From Exiguobacterium profundum (GTDB lineage Bacteria; Bacillota; Bacilli; Exiguobacteriales; Exiguobacteriaceae), in contig NZ_MRSV01000001.1 in the NCBI RefSeq assembly GCF_001909285.1, positions 1,661,680 through 1,725,679 of the forward strand: DNA of 64,000 nucleotides. The letters are read 5' to 3'. Shown piece by piece: positions 35,781 to 43,735 of this stretch. Within the stretch, counting starts at the first letter, position 1; every line of letters starts with the position of its first letter. The translations under genes were made by a program, and so were the position numbers. The notes beneath the pieces are model-generated. The model did not search any database. It had not been told where the DNA came from and saw only the letters and a program-made list of their open reading frames with translations.

Positions 35781-37533
35781 TGTCCAAGAATGGCAAGTCA
35801 TCAAGCGCCTGCTCAGTTACGCGAAACGGTACGGAAAACCGCTAAGTGTTGCCTTCGTATTTCTCTTGATTGCGACAGGTGCAAAGTTGGCAGGACCGTT
35901 TCTAATCAAAGTGTTTATCGATGAATTCGTCACACCAGGTGTCTACCCGACGAACTGGGTCATCGCTCTTTTTGTTTTTTTTTTTGTGCTTCATTTGTCG
36001 GCGATTGTATTTGACTATCTGCAATCCATATCTTTTCAAAAAATCGCCTTAAAAATTGTGCAAAACATTCGGATGGACATCTTCCGTCACGTTATGGGGA
36101 TGCGACTTGCCTACTTTGACCGCACACCAGCGGGAGTCCTTGTATCGCGTATCACGAATGATACGGAGGCCGTAAAAGAGCTCTATGTCGGGGTGATGAG
36201 TACGTTCGTTCAGTCTGCCGTTCAGTTGATTGGGACGTATATCTTCCTCTACATCTTGGAGCCCCCGCTCGCGACGATGGGACTAATCTTGTTGCCTCTC
36301 TTCTGGCTTATCATTTGGGCGTATCGTCGTTTCTCGACGAAATATTTCGCGCAAGTGCGGGATTTGTTGTCACAACTCAACGCCCAGTTGAACGAATCCA
36401 TCAATGGGATGGGCATCATTCAACAATTTCGTCAAGAAGAGCGTCTCATTCGTCAGTTCGAAGAGACGAACGAAGCGCATCAGGAGGCACGATATCGGAA
36501 CTTAAAACTCGATAGCATGTTACTCCGCCCGATTATCGAATTGCTTCTCGCCTTCTCCATCATCGGTCTGCTCGGTTATTACGGGGTACTCTCGATGAGT
36601 GAACAAGTTCAAGTAGGGGTCGTGTATGCTTTCATCAGCTATATTGAACGTATTTTCCGTCCCGTGCTTGATATCATGCAACGATTAAGCGAATTTCAAC
36701 AAGCCGTCGTATCGGCCGACCGTGTCTTCAAAATTTTAGATACGGATGAACCGGCTCCAGGTAAACAGATGCCTGGTGAAGCACGAATCACTGATGGGGA
36801 AGTTCGGTTCGAAAATGTGACATTCAGTTACGACGGAGAAGTTGACGTGTTGAAACAGATTTCTTTCGTTGCTAAACCAGGTGAGACGGTTGCGCTCGTT
36901 GGTCATACTGGGAGCGGTAAGAGTTCAATCATCAATTTGTTGACACGTTTTTATCCATATGAATCTGGTCGCATCACGATTGACGGGCAACCGCTCGAAC
37001 AGTTCGAGGAGCAAGAGCTTCGTCAACAAGTCGGGCTTGTCCTACAAGACCCATTCTTATTTACGGGAACAATCGAAGAGAATTTGAAGCTGTTCAATCC
37101 AGTCATCGATTCTGAGCGCGCGCGTGAAGCTGCTGAATTCGTCCAAGCGCATACATTCATTGAAAAGTTGGACGCTGGCTATGGCCATGTCGTCGGAGAG
37201 CGTGGAGCGACGTTCTCAAGCGGGGAGCGTCAATTGCTCGCATTTGCCCGTACGGTCGCACGTAATCCAAAAGTGCTTATTCTCGATGAAGCGACGAGCT
37301 CGATCGATACCGAAACAGAGGAGCGTGTACAAACCGCGCTCGATCGGATGCGTCGTGGTCGGACGACAATCGCAATCGCCCACCGCCTGTCGACGATTCA
37401 AGATGCAGATTTAATTTTGGTCTTGCATCGTGGTGAAATCGTGGAACGCGGCAATCATCAACAGTTATTGAAACAAGACGGACTGTACAAAAAGATGTAT
37501 GAACTGCAATCCGGACAACGTCTGATGTCTTGA
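35770..37533 (+). CDS. ABC exporter half-transporter B (YheH/BmrD-like)
   Basis: 587 residues, start inside the end of the previous gene with a GGGGGGG ribosome site. Six membrane helices and a nucleotide-binding domain: Walker A from G378 (GHTGSGKS, K384), Walker B D506 with catalytic E507, but the ABC signature is FSSGER (482-487) in place of LSGGQ. This altered signature faces the altered Walker B of subunit A, so the pair has one active and one degenerate ATP site like BmrCD or TM287/288. Likely multidrug or lipid export; substrate unknown. Confidence 0.9.
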   Translation: MKHDVQEWQVIKRLLSYAKRYGKPLSVAFVFLLIATGAKLAGPFLIKVFIDEFVTPGVYPTNWVIALFVFFFVLHLSAIVFDYLQSISFQKIALKIVQNIRMDIFRHVMGMRLAYFDRTPAGVLVSRITNDTEAVKELYVGVMSTFVQSAVQLIGTYIFLYILEPPLATMGLILLPLFWLIIWAYRRFSTKYFAQVRDLLSQLNAQLNESINGMGIIQQFRQEERLIRQFEETNEAHQEARYRNLKLDSMLLRPIIELLLAFSIIGLLGYYGVLSMSEQVQVGVVYAFISYIERIFRPVLDIMQRLSEFQQAVVSADRVFKILDTDEPAPGKQMPGEARITDGEVRFENVTFSYDGEVDVLKQISFVAKPGETVALVGHTGSGKSSIINLLTRFYPYESGRITIDGQPLEQFEEQELRQQVGLVLQDPFLFTGTIEENLKLFNPVIDSERAREAAEFVQAHTFIEKLDAGYGHVVGERGATFSSGERQLLAFARTVARNPKVLILDEATSSIDTETEERVQTALDRMRRGRTTIAIAHRLSTIQDADLILVLHRGEIVERGNHQQLLKQDGLYKKMYELQSGQRLMS

Positions 37534-37538
37534 TTTGG

Positions 37539-37566
37539 AAAGGATACCTATTCAGGTGTCCTTTTT
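37539..37566 (+). terminator. Terminator after the ABC pair
   Basis: AAAGGATACC (37539-37548) pairs with GGTGTCCTTT (37555-37564), one T-G wobble, with a T-tract. Confidence 0.75.
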
Positions 37567-37571
37567 CCATG

Positions 37572-37599
37572 GAAAATTCTCGTCACACAAGGTGACGAG
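37572..37599 (-). terminator. Hairpin after the Spo0E-like gene
   Basis: CTCGTCAC (37579-37586) pairs with GTGACGAG (37592-37599); the minus-strand tail reads AATTTT. Confidence 0.55.
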
Positions 37600-37609
37600 C
37601 CGTCAAGTT

Positions 37610-37792
37610 TCAAGAATGAAGTTGCTCTTTATTATGCTTTGATAGGACATGACGAGTGATTAGAGAGTCAAGTTCTTGGCTTACTGAAATGACTTCGGGT
37701 GAGGTCCAAGAATGCTTTGACGCGATTTTATACAGTTCATCACGTTTTTGTTCAATGGCTTGGTGTAGTGTATCTGCTGCGGTGACTGCCAC
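37610..37792 (-). CDS. Spo0E-like aspartyl-phosphate phosphatase
   Basis: 60 residues from GTG 37792 on the minus strand, six bases after GGGGGA. The frame is open further to a GTG at 37852, but that codon sits within a GGAGGTG sequence and gives an N-terminus unlike the family. The conserved helix holds SPEVISVSQELDSLI, whose SQELD core is the Spo0E signature. Spo0E proteins dephosphorylate response regulators such as Spo0A. In an apparent non-sporulator the target may be another regulator. The gene stands alone between two plus-strand operons. Confidence 0.82.
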   Translation of the reverse strand: MAVTAADTLHQAIEQKRDELYKIASKHSWTSPEVISVSQELDSLITRHVLSKHNKEQLHS

Positions 37793-37980
37793 GTTCGTTC
37801 CCCCATCATGTAAATTAGAATTTTGTGAACTGGAATATCCAAATCTTAGCACCTCCGTTTACAGATGACAAGTTTCATTTCCATTTCAAAAATTACAAAA
37901 TGATGTTGCGGTTTGAAAGAAAAGATTCGAGCAATTTAAATAGGTTTTCGCTATAATGGTCGTGAAAGGTGGAAATCGTC

Positions 37981-38679
37981 ATGGAAGTCACATTATGGCT
38001 CGCATTTGGGGCGGGCGTCTTATCGTTCTTGTCACCATGTACGCTCCCGTTGTATCCGGTCTTTCTCTCGTATATTACTGGGGTTTCCGTATCTGAGTTA
38101 AAAAATGAAGGATTAAAACAGCGTACAGCTTGGTTCCACACATTTTCGTTCTTATTCGGTTTTTCTTTTTTTTTTCTCGTACTAGGATTGTCGACTTCAT
38201 TGATTGCAGACGTCTTCATCCAATATAAGGACAGTCTACGCATGTTCGGCGCCATTTTGATTTTCGTGTTCGGCGTCTTTTTGGCGGGCTTATGGCAACC
38301 GCAATTTATGATGCGTGAAAAGAAAATGGATATCGGCGAACGAAAGAGCGGTTATTTTGGAACCGTTTTAATTGGTATTGGATTTGCGGCAGGCTGGACA
38401 CCGTGCACAGGTCCAATTTTAGCTGGTGTGATCGCACTAGCCGCCACGAACCCGAGTCAAGGACTCGGCTATATGTTGGCGTATGTCATCGGGTTTGCAA
38501 TTCCATTTTTGGTAATGGTCGCATTCGTTGGCAAGATCAAATACTTAGCACGCAACAGTGCAAAAGTAGCAAAAGTCGGAGGCTATTTGATGATGGCGTT
38601 CGGCGTACTATTATATTTTGACGGAATGAATCGGTTCGCTGCATGGATGAGCGAGCTTGTCGGATTCACCGGATTTTAA
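37981..38679 (+). CDS. ccdA: CcdA-type cytochrome c biogenesis protein
   Basis: 232 residues from ATG 37981 with AAAGGTGG upstream; the GTG at 37969 overlaps that site. Six membrane helices. The two redox cysteines are in SFLSPCTLPLYP (near 18) and GWTPCTGPILAG (near 140), each next to proline as in the CcdA/DsbD family. CcdA carries reducing power across the membrane to apocytochrome c or other thiols. A TATAAT at 37952-37957 is a possible -10 without a good -35. Confidence 0.94.
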   Translation: MEVTLWLAFGAGVLSFLSPCTLPLYPVFLSYITGVSVSELKNEGLKQRTAWFHTFSFLFGFSFFFLVLGLSTSLIADVFIQYKDSLRMFGAILIFVFGVFLAGLWQPQFMMREKKMDIGERKSGYFGTVLIGIGFAAGWTPCTGPILAGVIALAATNPSQGLGYMLAYVIGFAIPFLVMVAFVGKIKYLARNSAKVAKVGGYLMMAFGVLLYFDGMNRFAAWMSELVGFTGF

Positions 38680-38692
38680 GGGGTTGACCGAG

Positions 38693-39151
38693 ATGTCAAT
38701 GTTATGGGGGTCGACTCTCGTCGCGTTGTTAATGGGTATCGTAGCGAGCTTTGTTCGTGTAAAAGCATCGGCAAAGCCGACGAATGCGAAGAAAATTTTA
38801 ATTCCACCACTTGCGATGACGACCGGGATGATTCAGTTTTTGATTCCCGCGTTTCGCTTATCATGGGTCGAAGTGGCTGAGGCCCTTGCGGTCGGACTCA
38901 TCTTCAGTCTGTTTTTGATTAAGACATCCAATTTTAAAAAACGGGACGGCGAAGTGTATCTCTCGCGATCGAAAGCATTTTTTGTGGTCGTTTTCGCACT
39001 CCTTGCCATCCGTACAGCAATGAAGGTTTGGGTCGGTCATGAGGTCGATCTATTCTCTACAGGCGGATTGTTCTATTTGATTGCTTGGGGGATGATTGTC
39101 CCGTGGCGAATCGCCATGTATCAAAAATATAAACGAATCGCAATCACGTAA
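38693..39151 (+). CDS. ccdC: CcdC-like membrane protein (YneJ, DUF1453 type)
   Basis: 152 residues from ATG 38693 with AAGGGG nine bases upstream; the longer frame overlaps ccdA. Four hydrophobic segments and the conserved AKPTNAKKILIPPLAMTTG block near the N-terminus, as in CcdC. In Bacillus a CheY-like gene (yneI) lies between ccdA and ccdC; here the two are adjacent. Not required for cytochrome c in Bacillus, so the role is open. Confidence 0.87.
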   Translation: MSMLWGSTLVALLMGIVASFVRVKASAKPTNAKKILIPPLAMTTGMIQFLIPAFRLSWVEVAEALAVGLIFSLFLIKTSNFKKRDGEVYLSRSKAFFVVVFALLAIRTAMKVWVGHEVDLFSTGGLFYLIAWGMIVPWRIAMYQKYKRIAIT

Positions 39152-39182
39152 AAATGGAGTGGCGTTGAGCCACTCCATTTTT
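39150..39182. terminator. Bidirectional terminator ccdC / actP
   Basis: AAAAATGGAGTGGC (39150-39163) pairs with GCCACTCCATTTTT (39169-39182), 14 bp, with A- and T-rich flanks fitting both converging genes. Confidence 0.93.
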
Positions 39183-39184
39183 AT

Positions 39185-40744
39185 TTAATCTGCTTTCGTA
39201 GCGGCGACTTCTGTCTCCGCGTCGATTCCGGTGTTCGCCTTGACAAGTACGCGTTCATAGTTGCCAGCAACTTCATCTGATTTCGTGACCAGTGTACCAA
39301 TCACGGCAGCGATGAAACCAAGGGGGATTGATACAATCCCGGGATTGGATAGCGGGAAAAGGGCTTCACCGAGAATAATGGCCGAACCGTCCGGAGCCCA
39401 CAGGTTCGGACTGAGTGCGACTAGAATCAGTGAGGAGAACAAGCCGACGACCATTCCCCAAATGGCGCCACCTGTATTGAAGCGTCTCCAGAAAATCGTA
39501 AAGAGGATAACAGGTAAGTTCGCACTCGCCGCAACGGCGAAAGCGAGCGAGACAAGAAATGCCACGTTCATCGACTGCGCGAAAAAGGCTAGTCCCATTG
39601 AGACGAGGGCGACCGCAACTGAAGCGATTCGCGCGGCTTTCACTTGTTCAGTTTCTGTCGCTTCCCCTTTACGAATGATATGTCCGTAGAAGTCATGGGC
39701 GAAGGCGGAAGCAGCTGACAGTACGAGTCCAGCGACAACGGCAAGAATTGTCGCGAACGCGATTGCGGCAACGAAAGCGAACAAGAGGTCACCACCGAGC
39801 ACTTGCGCGAGAAGAGGGGCCGCCATGTTGCCGGCAGGGTTTGCGGCGAGAATGGCATCACGTCCGACGAATGCTGCGGCACCGAATCCTAGGAAAATGG
39901 TCAAGATATAAAATGCACCGATGATCCATGTCGCATAGACGACGGATTGCCGAGCAGTCGGTGCATCTTTGACGGTGAAGAAGCGAATCAGAATATGAGG
40001 GAGCCCTGCCGTACCGAGCACGAGCGCCATGTTTAATGAAATGGTATCGAGCGGTAGCTTGAACTTGTTCCCAGGGTTCAAGAAGTCACTTCCGAGTGGG
40101 GTCGCTTTGCTGACTTCATTAAACATCGTCGTGACGGAGAAATCAAAACGAGCGAACACGAGAAATGAAATGATTGCCGTCCCAATCATCAGAAGTACGG
40201 CTTTTGTGATTTGTACCCAAGAAGTGGCCGTCATGCCACCGAAAACGACGTAGACTGTCATTAAGATTCCGACGACGACGACACTTGTCGTATAAGGGAT
40301 TCCGAGTAACAGTTCAATCAAAGCACCCGCTCCGACGAGTTGCGCAATAAAAAAAAAAATGGAGATGACAATCGCATTCATCGCTGCGACACCACGTACG
40401 CGAGGCTTGTTAAAACGTGCCGCAATCATGTCTGCCATCGTATATTTCCCAAGATTTCGCAATGGTTCGGCGACGAGATAGAGGACAACGAGATAGGCAA
40501 CGAGGAAACCGATTGAATAGAAAAACCCATCGAATCCCGCAAGCGCAATCATACCTGCAATTCCGAGAAACGATGCGGCAGACATATAGTCGCCTGCAAT
40601 GGCAAGACCGTTTTGAAATCCGGTCAATCCACCATCTGCCGTATAAAAATCGCTGGCAGTTTTTGTTTTTCTTGCTGCAAAGTATGTAATCACTAGCGTG
40701 AGTCCGACAATGGCGATAAAGAGGGCGATTGCGGTCCAATTCAT
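39185..40744 (-). CDS. actP: Acetate/solute:sodium symporter (ActP-like)
   Basis: 519 residues, about 13 membrane helices. The SSS-family blocks GLAIAGDYMSAASFLGIAG (about 46-64) and YTMADMIAARF (about 101-111) match ActP/MctC acetate permeases. Its ATG overlaps the stop of the DUF485 gene (ATGA), the standard arrangement for this transporter. It imports acetate and perhaps other short monocarboxylates with sodium. The cre site upstream of the operon suggests catabolite repression by CcpA. Confidence 0.92.
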   Translation of the reverse strand: MNWTAIALFIAIVGLTLVITYFAARKTKTASDFYTADGGLTGFQNGLAIAGDYMSAASFLGIAGMIALAGFDGFFYSIGFLVAYLVVLYLVAEPLRNLGKYTMADMIAARFNKPRVRGVAAMNAIVISIFFFIAQLVGAGALIELLLGIPYTTSVVVVGILMTVYVVFGGMTATSWVQITKAVLLMIGTAIISFLVFARFDFSVTTMFNEVSKATPLGSDFLNPGNKFKLPLDTISLNMALVLGTAGLPHILIRFFTVKDAPTARQSVVYATWIIGAFYILTIFLGFGAAAFVGRDAILAANPAGNMAAPLLAQVLGGDLLFAFVAAIAFATILAVVAGLVLSAASAFAHDFYGHIIRKGEATETEQVKAARIASVAVALVSMGLAFFAQSMNVAFLVSLAFAVAASANLPVILFTIFWRRFNTGGAIWGMVVGLFSSLILVALSPNLWAPDGSAIILGEALFPLSNPGIVSIPLGFIAAVIGTLVTKSDEVAGNYERVLVKANTGIDAETEVAATKAD

Positions 40745-41076
40745 GATCTCACCTCGTCTTTCAATTGTTCGACGAGTGCGTCAAAGCGACGGGCACGTCG
40801 ACTATAAAGTACACAAAGTGTCCAGGTCATAATGAACTGGGAAAAGGCGAACGCCCAAGCCCAAGTGATGTCCCCGTCCCCGATGAGTGGTGTATTCAAG
40901 ATCGTCGTATAGCTCGTCAGAATCGGGAGTGTGAAATAAAAGATGAGTGAGAAGATGATAGCTGGAACGATGAAGCGATTTTTTTCCTTTTTTATCCGAT
41001 GAAATGTCTCATGTTCGGTAATCATGTGGGCAGATTGATGGCTTGTCGCTTGTGAAACTTGTGTTACATCATGCAT
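40741..41076 (-). CDS. DUF485 membrane protein
   Basis: 111 residues from the minus-strand ATG at 41076, seven bases after GGAGG; an ATG 11 codons earlier has no site. Two membrane helices (about 40-60 and 78-98), with the family motif KKEKNRFIVPAIIFSLIFYF. DUF485 proteins (YjcH type) almost always precede actP and probably help its assembly. N-terminal His-rich stretch (HQSAHMITEHETFH) is of unknown use. Confidence 0.88.
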   Translation of the reverse strand: MHDVTQVSQATSHQSAHMITEHETFHRIKKEKNRFIVPAIIFSLIFYFTLPILTSYTTILNTPLIGDGDITWAWAFAFSQFIMTWTLCVLYSRRARRFDALVEQLKDEVRS

Positions 41077-41195
41077 AATAGACCCTCCTTGACTGTAAGA
41101 TAAATCCATTATGCGTTGTGAAAAACAATTCAGTCATTCCTTTTTTTCGTGTCGAAATGAAAGACGTTATATTAATATTGGTCATACCAATTTAC

Positions 41196-41209
41196 TGTAA
41201 GCGTTTTCA
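41196..41209. promoter_or_regulatory. cre site before the acetate permease operon
   Basis: TGTAAGCGTTTTCA fits the core of the CcpA consensus. It overlaps possible minus-strand -35 elements (TTGAAA or TTACAG). The 255-base gap also has ATTGGT-CAT-ACCAAT (41177-41191), a short inverted repeat. Confidence 0.78.
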
Positions 41210-41301
41210 ATATTGTCTAATTCGTGAACGTTATTTCGATGTAATATAAAGCTCGAGAAAAGGTACTTTTGACCCATTAGGCGAATCGCACAATTCGACA
41301 A

Positions 41302-41331
41302 ATAAAAAACTCTATCTGAATGAGATAGAGT
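41302..41331 (-). terminator. Terminator after yneK
   Basis: ACTCTATCT (41309-41317) pairs with AGATAGAGT (41323-41331); the left A-run is a T-tract on the minus strand. Confidence 0.88.
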
Positions 41332-41763
41332 CTACTGCTGAAAATAGTGTTCATATGGCGTCCAATCAATCTGTTCTTCGGTTAGCGCTTTCTTTAAGAA
41401 CTTGTGATCGCGCTTCGGCGTTGCGGCGATGTAACCCTTTACCACAAGTTCGGTCGTCATTTTTTTTGCACGCGATTCAAGCGCGAATTGACCGATTTTA
41501 CCTGCGATTTTTCGGATCGCGACGTCGCGGAACAACTCGGGTACCGGTGTGACGAGACGATCTAATAGCGTCCGCGTCTCCGGAGTCCAGAGATGACGCG
41601 TTCTTTCTATATAATCATCTTCGATGTCAAGTAGGGAACGTCCATCTTCTTTTGGCATTCGTTTTAAAAACTTACGAAACATGAAGTACCCGCCAATCGT
41701 CATGAGTCCAATCATGACGAATCCCCAGAATACAATGAAATACATCATCAAGTTTTCTGGCAT
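41332..41763 (-). CDS. yneK: YneK-like membrane protein (DUF2621 type)
   Basis: 143 residues. One N-terminal membrane helix (about 6-28) and a cytoplasmic part with conserved PKEDGRSLLDIEDDYIERTRH and the redox-neutral C-terminal block TPKRDHKFLKKALTEE. In Bacillus yneK follows ccdC; here it is on the opposite strand after the acetate permease operon. Function unknown. Upstream ribosome site GGGGGAAAG is strong. Confidence 0.78.
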   Translation of the reverse strand: MPENLMMYFIVFWGFVMIGLMTIGGYFMFRKFLKRMPKEDGRSLLDIEDDYIERTRHLWTPETRTLLDRLVTPVPELFRDVAIRKIAGKIGQFALESRAKKMTTELVVKGYIAATPKRDHKFLKKALTEEQIDWTPYEHYFQQ

Positions 41764-41941
41764 CGTCTTTCCCCCGTTCTATACATTCACTTGCTTTCAT
41801 CGTTAGTATACAAAAAAGAATCCATTTGCAAAAGGCGTACGTCCCATTAGGATAGACGAACCGAATTGATTTCGTTAGAATAGATAGCGTTGCTACGAGA
41901 ATAAGCATGAACTGAGACGAGAAAGGAAAGGTCTATCCTAT

Positions 41942-43540
41942 ATGAGCCAATTGAAACAGGAAGTCGAGAGACGTCGGATATTCGGCATTATCTCTCACCC
42001 GGATGCGGGGAAAACAACATTAACAGAAAAATTACTTTTGCACGGTGGTGCGATTCGCGAGGCAGGTACGGTCAAGGCGCGCAAAAACTCAAAACACGCA
42101 AAATCTGACTGGATGGAAATCGAGAAACAACGTGGGATCTCGGTCACATCGTCTGTCATGCAATTCATCTATCAAGACAAGGTTGTATCGATCATGGATA
42201 CACCAGGACACAACGACTTCGGTGAAGACACGTATCGAGTGTTGACATCAGTCGATAGCGCGGTCATGGTCATTGATGCTGCGAAAGGGATTGAAACACA
42301 GAAGAAAAAACTATTCCAAGTTTGTCGGATGCGTGGGATTCCAATCTTCACATTTATGAACAAGTTGGATCGTCAGGCAAAAGATCCGCTTGAATTGATG
42401 GAAGAGCTCGAAGAAGTGTTAGGCATGCCTTCTGTCGCGATTACATGGCCAATCGGAAGTGGAATGCAGTTTGAAGGTGTCTACGACCAAAAAAAAAATG
42501 AGGTCCACTTGTTCCGTGGGGAGAAGTCGACACTTCAACTGGGTGAGGACGGAGTGAACGATCCGATTCTCGCCGATCATTTGTCGGAAGAGAACTTGAT
42601 GAACCTCCGCGATGAGATCGACCTTCTCGATGGAGCGGGGAACGAGATTGATGTCGAGGCGATCCAGAGCGGTAAATTGACACCGGTATTTTTCGGAACA
42701 GCGCTCGTCGACTTTGGCGTGACTGCGTTCTTGAATCACTATTTAGAGATGTCTCCGGCTCCTGAGGCACGTAAGTCGAACGTCGGTCCAATCAATCCGA
42801 CATCAGAAGACTTCAGTGGATTCGTCTTCAAGATTCAGGCGAACATGAATCCGGCACACCGCGATCGCATCGCCTTTGTACGCATCTGTTCAGGTGTGTT
42901 TGAGCGTGGGATGGATGTGACGCTCACTCGTACTGGGAAAAAGATAAAATTGAGCCAATCGACACAATTGATGGCGAACGATCGAGAAACAGTCGACCAA
43001 GCGTTTGCTGGTGATGTCATCGGGATCTATGATTCTGGGACGTATCAAATTGGAGATACCATCACCACATCGAAGCAGAAGATTGCGTTTGAGGCGCTGC
43101 CAACTTTCCCACCGGAATTGTTCATGCGCGTTTCGCCGGTCAACTCGCTCAAGTCGAAACACTTCCACAAAGGGGTAGAACAGCTTGCGCAAGAAGGGGC
43201 GATTCAAGTGTATCGCAACGAATATAACGAGATTTATCTTGGCGCGGTCGGACAACTTCAATTCGAGGTATTCGAATATCGTTTAAACAATGAATATGGC
43301 GTCGATATTCGAATGGAACCAGTCTCATATAGCGTTGCTCGTTGGGTCAAAGATAAAGAGTTGAAGGCATTGAAACCGTTCCAAGATTCACGGAACATGC
43401 TCGTTACAGACCGTTGGGAACGTCCGGTCTTCCTGTTCGCGAACGAGTTCACATATGAACGGTTCGCTGAGCGTCACGCAGATGACTTGACGCTTGTTGA
43501 GGCACTTGACGTCAACGAAGAGATCGGTACGGAAGAATAA
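41942..43540 (+). CDS. prfC: Peptide chain release factor 3
   Basis: 532 residues. G1 SHPDAGKTT (about 18-26), the switch I region KQRGISVTSS, G3 DTPGHNDF and G4 NKLDR, followed by a class II translation-factor beta barrel and the RF-3 C-terminal domain. RF3 recycles RF1/RF2 after peptide release and checks errors. Ribosome site GAAAGGAAAGG. Single-gene unit ending in a clear terminator. Bacillus subtilis lacks prfC, so this is a departure from that reference order. Confidence 0.95.
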   Translation: MSQLKQEVERRRIFGIISHPDAGKTTLTEKLLLHGGAIREAGTVKARKNSKHAKSDWMEIEKQRGISVTSSVMQFIYQDKVVSIMDTPGHNDFGEDTYRVLTSVDSAVMVIDAAKGIETQKKKLFQVCRMRGIPIFTFMNKLDRQAKDPLELMEELEEVLGMPSVAITWPIGSGMQFEGVYDQKKNEVHLFRGEKSTLQLGEDGVNDPILADHLSEENLMNLRDEIDLLDGAGNEIDVEAIQSGKLTPVFFGTALVDFGVTAFLNHYLEMSPAPEARKSNVGPINPTSEDFSGFVFKIQANMNPAHRDRIAFVRICSGVFERGMDVTLTRTGKKIKLSQSTQLMANDRETVDQAFAGDVIGIYDSGTYQIGDTITTSKQKIAFEALPTFPPELFMRVSPVNSLKSKHFHKGVEQLAQEGAIQVYRNEYNEIYLGAVGQLQFEVFEYRLNNEYGVDIRMEPVSYSVARWVKDKELKALKPFQDSRNMLVTDRWERPVFLFANEFTYERFAERHADDLTLVEALDVNEEIGTEE

Positions 43541-43545
43541 GATGT

Positions 43546-43573
43546 AAACACCTCGTTTCTGAGGTGTTTTTTT
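43546..43573 (+). terminator. Terminator after prfC
   Basis: AAACACCTC (43546-43554) pairs with GAGGTGTTT (43561-43569) around GTTTCT, then T-run. Confidence 0.9.
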
Positions 43574-43624
43574 GTTGTGAAGTAAGTCGTTTTAGTTTTG
43601 ATAAGTTTTACTTATGACTAATTT

Positions 43625-43648
43625 GTGACGGAATGTATTTTACGTCAC
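43625..43648. promoter_or_regulatory. Inverted repeat before citB
   Basis: GTGACG (43625-43630) and CGTCAC (43643-43648) are 12 bases apart, upstream of TATACT (43651) and TATTAT (43659), either of which may be the -10. It does not match the CcpC consensus I know. A cre-like AAGTAAGCGATTACGC lies at about 43679-43694. Confidence 0.35.
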
Positions 43649-43735
43649 GCTATACTTGTATTATGATAAATATGTGAAAAGTAAGCGATTACGCATTGTC
43701 GTGTGGTCGGCGCTTTAAAAAAGGGGGAAATTGCA

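Noticed and set aside
39261-39689. 142-codon open frame antisense to actP
   Set aside because: Low-complexity shadow of the permease gene, no start signals.
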